Shown piece by piece: positions 1 to 5,160 of a stretch of DNA of 5,160 nt. The notes under the pieces are model-generated. The model made no database searches. It was not told the origin of the DNA and was given only the letters and a program-made list of their open reading frames with translations. The stretch spans positions 1,022 through 6,181 of the forward strand of contig JAPLPA010000403.1 of NCBI GenBank assembly GCA_026400415.1, read 5' to 3'. A program made the translations under genes and the position numbers. The DNA comes from Afipia sp. (GTDB lineage: Bacteria > Pseudomonadota > Alphaproteobacteria > Rhizobiales > Xanthobacteraceae). Positions within the stretch are counted from its first letter, which is position 1; each line of letters opens with the position of its first letter.

Positions 1-732
1 TATCTGAAGTCGAAGGGCGTCAAGCAGGAAGACATCATGATCAACTACACGCCGTTCGGTCACTCGGATTGGCAGACGATCGTGTCGGACATCAAGAAGT
101 TCGGCTCGGCTGGTAAGAAGACCGCAGTGGTCTCGACCATCAACGGCGACGCCAACGTTCCTTTCTACAAGGAGCTCGGCAATCAGGGCATCAAGGCGAA
201 GGATATTCCGGTCGTCGCGTTCTCGGTGGGTGAAGAAGAACTCGCCGGCATCGACACCAAGCCTCTGCTCGGCCACTTGGCTGCCTGGAACTACTTTCAG
301 TCGATCAAGACGCCTGCCAACGACAAGTTCATCAAGGATTGGCAGGCCTACACCAAGAACCCGAAGCGCACGACCAACGACCCGATGGAAGCCACCGTTA
401 TCGGCTTCAACATGTGGGTTAAGGCTGTCGAGAAGGTAAAGTCCACCGATGCCGACAAGGTCATCGATGCGCTTCCCGGCACCGAAACTCCGAACCTGAC
501 GGGCGGCGTGTCCAAGCTGCTGCCTAACCACCACATCACCAAGCCTGTGTTCATTGGCGAAATCAAAGGCAATGGACAGTTCGACGTGGTGTGGAAGACC
601 CCTGGCCTTGTGCCCGGCGATGCATGGTCGAAGGAGCTTGATGGCTCCAAGGATCTCATCGGCGATTGGGTTGGCAAGAAGTGCGGAAACTTCAACGTCA
701 AGACCAACAAGTGCGGTGGTCAGAGTTCTTGA
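1..732 (+). CDS. urtA: Urea ABC transporter, periplasmic substrate-binding protein UrtA (3' part; 5' end outside window)
   Basis: UrtA is the periplasmic receptor that captures urea and delivers it to the UrtBC permease; it belongs to the branched-chain amino acid/amide binding protein family (LivJ/FmdD-like). The frame is open from base 1, so the first ATG in the window (base 37) is internal, and the visible part is the C-terminal 243 residues; the signal peptide and first lobe are missing. In fragment numbering, the stretch VVAFSVGEEELAG (about 65-77) followed by HLAAWNYFQS (about 92-101) and the DPMEATVIGFNMW segment (about 127-139) are typical of the urea/short-chain amide branch. The tail carries two cysteines ten residues apart (228 and 238), possibly a disulfide in the periplasm. 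A terminator-like hairpin follows the TGA stop, then urtB. Family assignment is firm; urea rather than another amide as substrate rests on similarity plus the neighbouring urtBCDE and ureD. Confidence 0.95.
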   Translation, partial: YLKSKGVKQEDIMINYTPFGHSDWQTIVSDIKKFGSAGKKTAVVSTINGDANVPFYKELGNQGIKAKDIPVVAFSVGEEELAGIDTKPLLGHLAAWNYFQSIKTPANDKFIKDWQAYTKNPKRTTNDPMEATVIGFNMWVKAVEKVKSTDADKVIDALPGTETPNLTGGVSKLLPNHHITKPVFIGEIKGNGQFDVVWKTPGLVPGDAWSKELDGSKDLIGDWVGKKCGNFNVKTNKCGGQSS

Positions 733-757
733 TCTCTTGAAGACTTGATTCAAAACC

Positions 758-790
758 GGAAGGCGGCGGCCGTCGCCGCCTTCCTTTTCT
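758..790 (+). terminator. Terminator-like hairpin between urtA and urtB
   Basis: The arm 758-768 (GGAAGGCGGCG) pairs perfectly with 774-784 (CGCCGCCTTCC), giving an 11-bp GC-rich stem with a 5-nt loop (769-773), followed at once by TTTTCT (785-790). This is the form of a Rho-independent terminator, though the T tract is short and broken by a C. It starts 25 nt after the urtA stop and ends 19 nt before the urtB start. Because little room is left for a separate urtB promoter after it, the likely role is partial termination or protection of the urtA 3' end, lowering urtBCDE transcript relative to urtA. The structure is seen directly; the attenuator role is inference. Confidence 0.8.
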
Positions 791-798
791 CTCCGCCC

Positions 799-802
799 GG
801 GG
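799..802 (+). promoter_or_regulatory. Weak Shine-Dalgarno candidate for urtB
   Basis: A GGGG run lies 7 nt upstream of the GTG at 810 and is the only purine-rich stretch at suitable spacing. With the GTG start it suggests modest translation initiation. The signal-peptide-like N-terminus that begins at this GTG is the stronger argument for the start. Confidence 0.4.
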
Positions 803-809
803 TAGTCAC

Positions 810-2405
810 GTGTACGCAAGCCTTACGCTTACAAAACTCACTTCGCGTTGCCGTGCTTTCCTCGTCGCGCTGTTGCTAGTCGTAGTCTCGGGTCTGCCTG
901 CTCTGGCTGGACCTTTTGAAGACGCGGTTACGAAATTCGCAAACGATTCATTTTCCGATACGCAGGAAGCCATCGCCGAGGTTTCCACGAGCGGCGACGC
1001 GCGGGCCTTCAACATCATCGATGCGCTGCAGGACGAACGGCTTTACGCCGATCCTGCAAGCAAAAAGGTTTTCATCAAGGGTACTGACGACAAGGTCGTC
1101 GATGCCATCAGCGGCGCGGCAGTGACCAACATGCCGGCCACCGCGGATACGGTTCGTCTCAACAACCGTTTGCGCGGCGTTGTGGAAGCAGCCCTCGGCG
1201 GGTTGAATCTTTTGGCTCCCGATCTCGCTACACGCATCGGAGCCGCGCAGTCCGTTTTCAAATCGCCTGATGAAGCGTTTCTGCCGGTCATTGAAGGCGC
1301 GTTGAAAAAGGAAACTAACGCCAACGCCAAACGCGCCTTTGTCGAAGCCAAAGCCGCAATTAAGCTCGACGCCGTATCTGTGATCCGATCGCGTGGAGAC
1401 CAGGAAGCACTCGCGATGCTGACCAGCCTTCCACCAGATCAACCGCCGGCAGTTGCGAGCGCGGCCGTTGCGGCGATCGGTTCGATCAACAATACCCTCG
1501 CGCTTTGGTCGGTGGCGCAGAACGCATGGTATGGCCTGTCGCTCGGCTCTGTGCTGCTGCTTGCGGCCATCGGTCTTGCGATCACTTTCGGCGTGATGGG
1601 TGTCATCAACATGGCGCATGGCGAGATGGTGATGATCGGCGCTTACGTCACATTCGTGGTGCAGGAAATCATCCGCACCAGGTATCCTGGATTGTTCGAC
1701 TATTCGCTGCTGATTGCATTGCCACTTGCTTTTCTGGTCGCGGGCCTGATCGGGGTGCTGATCGAACGCACGATCATTCGTTTCCTCTACGGCCGTCCTT
1801 TGGAAACGTTGCTTGCAACATGGGGATTGTCGCTTGTGATTCAGCAGGCGGTTCGAACCGCATTTGGCCCAACCAACCGTGAGGTTGGTAATCCATCGTG
1901 GATGAGCGGTGCATTCGAGGTCGGCCAGATGACCATCACGTATAATCGGCTCTGGATCGTCGTCTTCACCATCGCGGTGTTCTTCGTGCTGCAGGCGATG
2001 TTGCGCTTTACCGCGCTCGGTCTTGAAATGCGCGCCGTCACGCAGAATCGCCGCATGGCGGCATCGATGGGCATTCCGACATCGCGCGTCGATGCGCTCA
2101 CATTCGGTCTCGGCTCCGGCATTGCTGGCATCGCGGGCGTGGCGCTGTCGCAGATCGATAACGTCAGCCCCAATCTCGGCCAGAGCTATATTATCGACTC
2201 GTTCATGGTTGTGGTGTTCGGCGGTGTCGGCAATCTGTGGGGGACGCTGATCGGCGCGCTGTCGCTCGGCATGGCCAACAAATTTCTCGAGCCGGTGGCG
2301 GGCGCGGTGCTCGCGAAGATCGCCATTCTGGTTCTCATCATCCTCTTTATCCAGAAGCGGCCGCGCGGACTATTTGCGCTCAAAGGCCGGGCGATCGAAG
2401 CATGA
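810..2405 (+). CDS. urtB: Urea ABC transporter permease UrtB with large N-terminal extracytoplasmic domain
   Basis: One of two inner-membrane permease subunits of the urea importer (LivH-like family), pairing with UrtC. The 531-residue protein starts at GTG. Residues 1-33 look like a signal peptide or anchor: basic residues at 9-15, a hydrophobic core at 16-29, and a PALA-G cleavage-type site after A33. Residues ~34-228 form a soluble, mostly helical-looking region with faint HEAT-like repeats. The permease domain starts near LALWSVAQNAW (~230) and has the family motif GVINMAHGEMVMIGAY (NMAHGE at 267-272). A cytoplasmic coupling segment, MRAVTQNRRMAASMGI, starts at 407, and GGVGNLWGTLIGA starts at 471. 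LivH proteins without the extra domain are about 300 residues; the long form is known for proteobacterial UrtB, so this is not a novel fusion. The stop overlaps the urtC start (ATGA). The N-terminal domain's function is not evident from sequence. Confidence 0.95.
   Translation: MYASLTLTKLTSRCRAFLVALLLVVVSGLPALAGPFEDAVTKFANDSFSDTQEAIAEVSTSGDARAFNIIDALQDERLYADPASKKVFIKGTDDKVVDAISGAAVTNMPATADTVRLNNRLRGVVEAALGGLNLLAPDLATRIGAAQSVFKSPDEAFLPVIEGALKKETNANAKRAFVEAKAAIKLDAVSVIRSRGDQEALAMLTSLPPDQPPAVASAAVAAIGSINNTLALWSVAQNAWYGLSLGSVLLLAAIGLAITFGVMGVINMAHGEMVMIGAYVTFVVQEIIRTRYPGLFDYSLLIALPLAFLVAGLIGVLIERTIIRFLYGRPLETLLATWGLSLVIQQAVRTAFGPTNREVGNPSWMSGAFEVGQMTITYNRLWIVVFTIAVFFVLQAMLRFTALGLEMRAVTQNRRMAASMGIPTSRVDALTFGLGSGIAGIAGVALSQIDNVSPNLGQSYIIDSFMVVVFGGVGNLWGTLIGALSLGMANKFLEPVAGAVLAKIAILVLIILFIQKRPRGLFALKGRAIEA
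2402..2405 (+). promoter_or_regulatory. ATGA stop/start overlap urtB-urtC
   Basis: The urtC ATG (2402-2404) overlaps the urtB TGA (2403-2405). No good Shine-Dalgarno sequence sits at normal spacing: AAAGG at 2382-2386 is 15 nt away. Translation of urtC therefore probably depends on ribosomes finishing urtB, which would help match the two permease subunits. The coupling is inference from the arrangement. Confidence 0.7.
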
Positions 2406-3574
2406 CGCCGTATCTGCTGACCCGTTCGCTCAACAAGAGCGCGACTGTATTTCTTTTGATCGTGGCCGCGGTCGGCATTCTCATCCCGCTGTCGAATTTG
2501 CTGCTGCCTGAGTCGTCGCCGTTTCAGGTGCCGACTTATCTTGTGGCGCTGTTCGGCAAATATGTCTGCTACGCCATTCTCGCGCTCTCTATCGATTTAA
2601 TCTGGGGCTATTGCGGAATTCTCTCGCTCGGGCACGGCGCGTTCTTCGCGCTCGGCGGTTACGCGATGGGCATGTATCTGATGCGTCAGATCGGCTCACG
2701 CGGCGTATATGGCAATCCGATCCTGCCGGATTTCATGGTGTTTCTGAATTATCCGAAATTGCCATGGTACTGGTACGGTTTCGACATGTTCTGGTTCGCA
2801 GCTCTGATGGTGCTGCTGGTGCCGGGACTACTCGCATTCTGCTTCGGCTGGCTCGCATTTCGTTCGCGTGTCACAGGCGTCTATCTGTCGATCATCACGC
2901 AGGCGATGACATATGCGCTGTTGCTCGCGTTCTTCCGCAACGATTTCGGTTTCGGCGGCAACAACGGTCTTACAGATTTTAAGGACATCCTCGGCTTCAA
3001 CGTGCAAGCGCAGGGAACACGCGCCGCACTGTTTGTGCTTTCGTGTCTCGCGCTGGCAGTCGCTTTTTTGATCTGCCGCGCCATCGTCACGTCAAAGTTA
3101 GGCAAAGTGCTGATCGCCATTCGCGACGCGGAATCCCGCACGCGCTTCCTTGGGTACCGCGTGGAGAACTACAAGCTGTTCGTGTTCACGCTGTCGGCCT
3201 GCATGGCCGGTGTCGCCGGCGCGCTTTACGTGCCCCAAGTCGGCATCATCAATCCGGGCGAGTTCGCGCCCGGCAATTCCATTGAGGCTGTGATCTGGGT
3301 CGCGGTCGGTGGGCGAGGCACGCTGATCGGCGCAGCACTGGGTGCGATCGTCGTCAACTATGCGAAAACTGTTTTCACATCCGGTTCTCTCGCGCCGTAC
3401 TGGCTGTTCATGCTGGGCGCGCTGTTCATTCTCGTCACGTTGCTTTTGCCCAAAGGCATCGTAGGCACCGTCAAGGGATGGTGGGAGCCTTGGAAAGAAA
3501 AGCGGGCACTTGCGGCTAATGCCGCGAGCGCGGCGAAGGAAGACGGCGTCACTGAAGGCGGAGCAGCGTCATGA
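2402..3574 (+). CDS. urtC: Urea ABC transporter permease UrtC
   Basis: Second inner-membrane permease subunit of the urea importer, LivM-like, expected to heterodimerise with UrtB. It has 390 residues. The ATG at 2402 is chosen because it overlaps the urtB stop and gives a natural membrane-protein N-terminus with a first hydrophobic helix at ~15-35; the open frame extends upstream to 2237, but only inside urtB. Family hallmarks are GYCGILSLGHGAFFALGGYAMG (SLGHG at 75-79), a cytoplasmic coupling segment AIRDAESRTRFLGY starting at 239 that should contact the ATPases, and VAVGGRGTLIGAALGA (GGRGT at 303-307). Several further hydrophobic segments fill the rest, ending in a short charged, Ala-rich cytoplasmic-looking tail. 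The stop overlaps the urtD start (ATGA). The assignment to UrtC rather than a generic LivM comes from gene order and the motif set. Confidence 0.95.
   Translation: MTPYLLTRSLNKSATVFLLIVAAVGILIPLSNLLLPESSPFQVPTYLVALFGKYVCYAILALSIDLIWGYCGILSLGHGAFFALGGYAMGMYLMRQIGSRGVYGNPILPDFMVFLNYPKLPWYWYGFDMFWFAALMVLLVPGLLAFCFGWLAFRSRVTGVYLSIITQAMTYALLLAFFRNDFGFGGNNGLTDFKDILGFNVQAQGTRAALFVLSCLALAVAFLICRAIVTSKLGKVLIAIRDAESRTRFLGYRVENYKLFVFTLSACMAGVAGALYVPQVGIINPGEFAPGNSIEAVIWVAVGGRGTLIGAALGAIVVNYAKTVFTSGSLAPYWLFMLGALFILVTLLLPKGIVGTVKGWWEPWKEKRALAANAASAAKEDGVTEGGAAS
3560..3574 (+). promoter_or_regulatory. urtD Shine-Dalgarno (GGAG) and ATGA overlap urtC-urtD
   Basis: GGAG at 3560-3563 lies 7 nt before the urtD ATG at 3571, a good ribosome-binding arrangement. 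The ATG overlaps the urtC stop (TGA 3572-3574). It supports 3571 over the in-frame internal ATGs at codons 4 and 12, and suggests coupling to urtC translation. Confidence 0.7.
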
Positions 3575-4332
3575 ACGTGATGGACGACCGCGCAACATCG
3601 GCGATGTTGTATCTGGACGGCGTTCATGTGTCGTTTGACGGCTTCCACGCCATAAACAATTTGTCGCTGACGATTGCACCCGGCGAGATGCGCGCGATCA
3701 TCGGACCGAACGGTGCCGGCAAGACGACCATGATGGACATCATTACCGGCAAGACCAAACCCGACGAGGGTGACGTGCTGTTTGATGGTGTGACCGACCT
3801 GACGCGCCTCGACGAGACGCAGATCGCCGAACTTGGCATCGGCCGGAAATTCCAGAAGCCGACAGTGTTCGACAGCCAGACGCTCGAAGAAAATCTCCAG
3901 CTTGCCTACAAGACCAGTCATGCGGTGCGCAAAACGCTCTTCTGGCGCAAGACGGCAGAAGAAACCGAGCGACTCGACAAGGTGCTTGAAACTATTCGTC
4001 TCACGGATTCTCGCGACCGGCTTGCGGGAAACCTTTCTCACGGACAAAAGCAGTGGTTAGAGATTGGCATGCTACTTGCGCAAGACCCTAAATTGCTGCT
4101 GGTCGACGAACCCGTCGCGGGCATGACGGACGTGGAAACGCATCAGACCGCCGAGCTTTTGAAAGAGATCAACAAGGACAAGACCGTTGTGGTTGTCGAG
4201 CACGACATGACTTTCGTGCGTGAACTCGGAGTGCGAGTGACATGTCTGCACGAAGGCTCGGTTCTGGCGGAAGGGACGCTCGATCAGGTGTCGTCCAACG
4301 AACGCGTCATTGAAGTGTATTTAGGACGCTAG
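3571..4332 (+). CDS. urtD: Urea ABC transporter ATP-binding protein UrtD
   Basis: Cytoplasmic ATPase of the urea importer (LivG-like), expected to dimerise with UrtE and drive transport through UrtBC. All ABC motifs are intact in its 253 residues: Walker A GPNGAGKT (45-52, K51), Q-loop glutamine Q95 in KFQKPTVF, signature LSHGQKQ (155-161), Walker B KLLLVDEP (D179, catalytic E180) and H-switch H211 in VVVVEHDM. The signature has H in place of the first G of the generic LSGGQ, as is usual in UrtD, and the end VIEVYLGR is also typical. The start at 3571 is supported by GGAG 7 nt upstream and by the overlap with the urtC stop. Its final codons contain the ribosome-binding site of urtE, which begins 2 nt after the stop. 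Confidence 0.97.
   Translation: MNVMDDRATSAMLYLDGVHVSFDGFHAINNLSLTIAPGEMRAIIGPNGAGKTTMMDIITGKTKPDEGDVLFDGVTDLTRLDETQIAELGIGRKFQKPTVFDSQTLEENLQLAYKTSHAVRKTLFWRKTAEETERLDKVLETIRLTDSRDRLAGNLSHGQKQWLEIGMLLAQDPKLLLVDEPVAGMTDVETHQTAELLKEINKDKTVVVVEHDMTFVRELGVRVTCLHEGSVLAEGTLDQVSSNERVIEVYLGR
4323..4326 (+). promoter_or_regulatory. Shine-Dalgarno site for urtE within the end of urtD
   Basis: AGGA lies 8 nt upstream of the urtE ATG at 4335, inside the last urtD codons. It confirms the urtE start and the compact operon layout. Confidence 0.65.
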
Positions 4333-4334
4333 CC

Positions 4335-5030
4335 ATGTTGGACGTCAAAGACATCACTCTCTATTACGGGGCCGCACAGGCACTCCGCGGCGTGTCACTG
4401 GTGGCCGAGCCCGGCAAGGTGACGTGCGTGCTAGGGCGCAACGGCGTCGGCAAGACGAGCTTGCTGCGCGCTATGGTCGGGCAATATCCGATCAAGGATG
4501 GCTCGATCACTTTCGACGGCGCGGACATCAAAAACCTGAAGCCCTATGAGCGCGCGCGCAAGGGAATCTCGTTCGTTCCTCAGGGACGTGAGATTTTCCC
4601 GCTGCTGACGGTTGAGGAAAATCTGAAAACCGGCTTCGCGCCGCTCAAGCGCGACCAGCGCAGCATTCCCGATGACGTCTTTTCGCTGTTTCCAGTATTG
4701 CAGACAATGCTCGGCCGCCGCGGCGGCGATCTCTCGGGCGGTCAGCAGCAGCAACTGGCCATCGGGCGCGCGCTTGTCATGCGGCCCAAACTGCTGCTGC
4801 TTGACGAGCCCACGGAGGGCATCCAGCCCTCGATCATCAAGGATATCGGTCGCGCGATCTCGTATCTGCGCAGCCTCGGCACCATCGCCATCGTTCTGGT
4901 CGAGCAGTATCTCGACTTTGCCTGCGAGTTGGGCGACAATTTCGCCGTGATGGATCGTGGCGCGGTGAAATTCACATGCGACCGCAGCAACCTTGATCCG
5001 GAAGAAATTAGCCGGCAGATGGCGCTCTGA
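4335..5030 (+). CDS. urtE: Urea ABC transporter ATP-binding protein UrtE
   Basis: Second cytoplasmic ATPase of the urea importer (LivF-like), partner of UrtD. Its 231 residues are normal for the family. Motifs: Walker A GRNGVGKT (34-41, K40), Q-loop Q83 in FVPQGREIFP, signature LSGGQQQQ (133-140), Walker B LLLLDEP (D157, catalytic E158), and VLVEQYLDFA, where the H-switch position is Q191 instead of histidine. That glutamine is usual in LivF/UrtE proteins (E. coli LivF reads VEQNA there), so it is not a loss-of-function sign, but it makes the UrtD/UrtE pair chemically asymmetric. The FVPQGREIFPLLTVEENL stretch is strongly LivF/UrtE-like. The gene starts 2 nt after urtD with AGGA 8 nt upstream; ureD follows after 27 nt in the same frame. 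Confidence 0.97.
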   Translation: MLDVKDITLYYGAAQALRGVSLVAEPGKVTCVLGRNGVGKTSLLRAMVGQYPIKDGSITFDGADIKNLKPYERARKGISFVPQGREIFPLLTVEENLKTGFAPLKRDQRSIPDDVFSLFPVLQTMLGRRGGDLSGGQQQQLAIGRALVMRPKLLLLDEPTEGIQPSIIKDIGRAISYLRSLGTIAIVLVEQYLDFACELGDNFAVMDRGAVKFTCDRSNLDPEEISRQMAL

Positions 5031-5056
5031 CGCGATAATAAAAATCTGCGCTGGCG

Positions 5057-5077
5057 AATGCGGGGGCAAATGCAGGG
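5057..5077 (+). repeat. Short imperfect direct repeat at the ureD start
   Basis: AATGCGGGG (5057-5065) and AATGCAGGG (5069-5077) match at 8 of 9 bases and are 12 bp apart, so they stay in phase. Each supplies one in-frame ATG for ureD (5058 and 5070). It may be a small tandem duplication or chance; no function is claimed. Confidence 0.35.
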
Positions 5078-5160
5078 CGTGATTGCGGCATCGTCGGATA
5101 CATTCGCGGCCAATCGCGCGCGTGGTGCCGTAACTTTCGATGTGCATCTGCGGGATGGCG
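5058..5160 (+). CDS. ureD: Urease accessory protein UreD (5' part; runs off the window)
   Basis: UreD (UreH in some species) is a cytoplasmic chaperone that binds apo-urease and, with UreF and UreG, helps load nickel into the active site. Only about 34 codons are visible. The segment FAANRARGAVTFDVHLRDG is the characteristic UreD N-terminus, a variant of the 'ANRARG...F' start common in rhizobial UreD. The start is uncertain: in-frame ATG at 5058, ATG at 5070 and GTG at 5079 are all possible. The GGGGG run at 5062-5066 is too close to 5070 (3 nt) and rather far from 5079 (12 nt), and 5058 has no clear Shine-Dalgarno sequence. I take the first ATG by default. It follows urtE by 27 nt with no terminator, so cotranscription with the transporter is likely, joining urea import to urease maturation. 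Confidence 0.85.
   Translation, partial: MRGQMQGVIAASSDTFAANRARGAVTFDVHLRDG

Noticed and set aside
37..39. ATG at 37 as the start of urtA
   Set aside because: The frame is open to base 1, and the protein from here would lack a signal peptide and the whole first lobe of the binding fold; this is an internal methionine of a gene cut by the window edge.
948..1619. Long minus-strand reading frame (223 codons) opposite urtB
   Set aside because: It lies entirely opposite a well-recognised gene, its translation is rich in R, H, C and G with no recognisable domain, and no promoter or ribosome-binding site supports it. It is typical of antisense shadow frames in GC-rich DNA.
2237..2401. In-frame upstream extension of urtC (55 codons)
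   Set aside because: It would lie wholly inside urtB in another frame and encode a charged, R/A/G-rich leader unlike permease N-termini. The ATG at 2402 overlapping the urtB stop gives a proper start.
3358..4047. Minus-strand reading frame (229 codons) spanning the urtC end and urtD
   Set aside because: It crosses two coding genes with intact motifs on the other strand and shows no protein-family features, so it is a shadow frame.
4905..4907. Glutamine replacing the H-switch histidine in UrtE as evidence of a defective ATPase
   Set aside because: LivF-type subunits normally carry glutamine here and every other catalytic motif is intact, so the gene is not degraded.
5015..5049. Possible hairpin GCAGAT/ATCTGC around the urtE stop
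   Set aside because: Only 6 bp of stem with a 23-nt loop and no following T tract; not a credible terminator, and ureD follows directly.
4431..5147. Minus-strand reading frame (238 codons) opposite urtE and the start of ureD
   Set aside because: It is antisense to urtE with all ABC motifs intact, has low-complexity composition and no recognisable domain.

Overview
This window is the distal part of a high-affinity urea uptake operon, urtABCDE, leading straight into the first gene of a urease cluster, ureD. All genes lie on the + strand. In order: the 3' part of urtA (periplasmic urea-binding protein; its 5' end is outside the window), a strong intrinsic-terminator-like hairpin, urtB and urtC (the two membrane permeases), urtD and urtE (the two ATPases), and the first ~34 codons of ureD (urease accessory protein).

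The sequence looks like an alphaproteobacterium, most likely Hyphomicrobiales and perhaps a Bradyrhizobium/Afipia/Nitrobacter-type organism. This rests on the moderately GC-rich coding sequence, the style of the protein sequences and the urt-to-ure gene order. No rRNA or other marker is present, so the assignment is inference.

Region by region: 1-732 is the C-terminal 243 residues of UrtA. 733-809 is the only real gap in the transport genes and holds a perfect 11-bp stem followed by TTTTCT. 810-5030 is a tightly packed urtBCDE block with ATGA overlaps at urtB/urtC and urtC/urtD and a 2-nt gap at urtD/urtE. 5031-5057 is a 27-nt spacer with nothing convincing in it. 5058-5160 begins ureD, whose exact start is ambiguous.

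The parts form one pathway. UrtA captures urea in the periplasm. UrtB and UrtC form the inner-membrane channel, powered by UrtD and UrtE. Imported urea goes to urease, for whose nickel-centre assembly UreD is needed. The layout suggests nitrogen scavenging. The hairpin after urtA is well placed to let the binding protein be made in excess over the membrane and ATPase subunits.

I found no sign of a new biological system. There are no mobile elements, CRISPR arrays or RNA genes, and the longer minus-strand reading frames look like shadows of these genes. The points most worth a second look are the large extracytoplasmic domain at the front of UrtB, the urtA-urtB hairpin, and the ureD start region.
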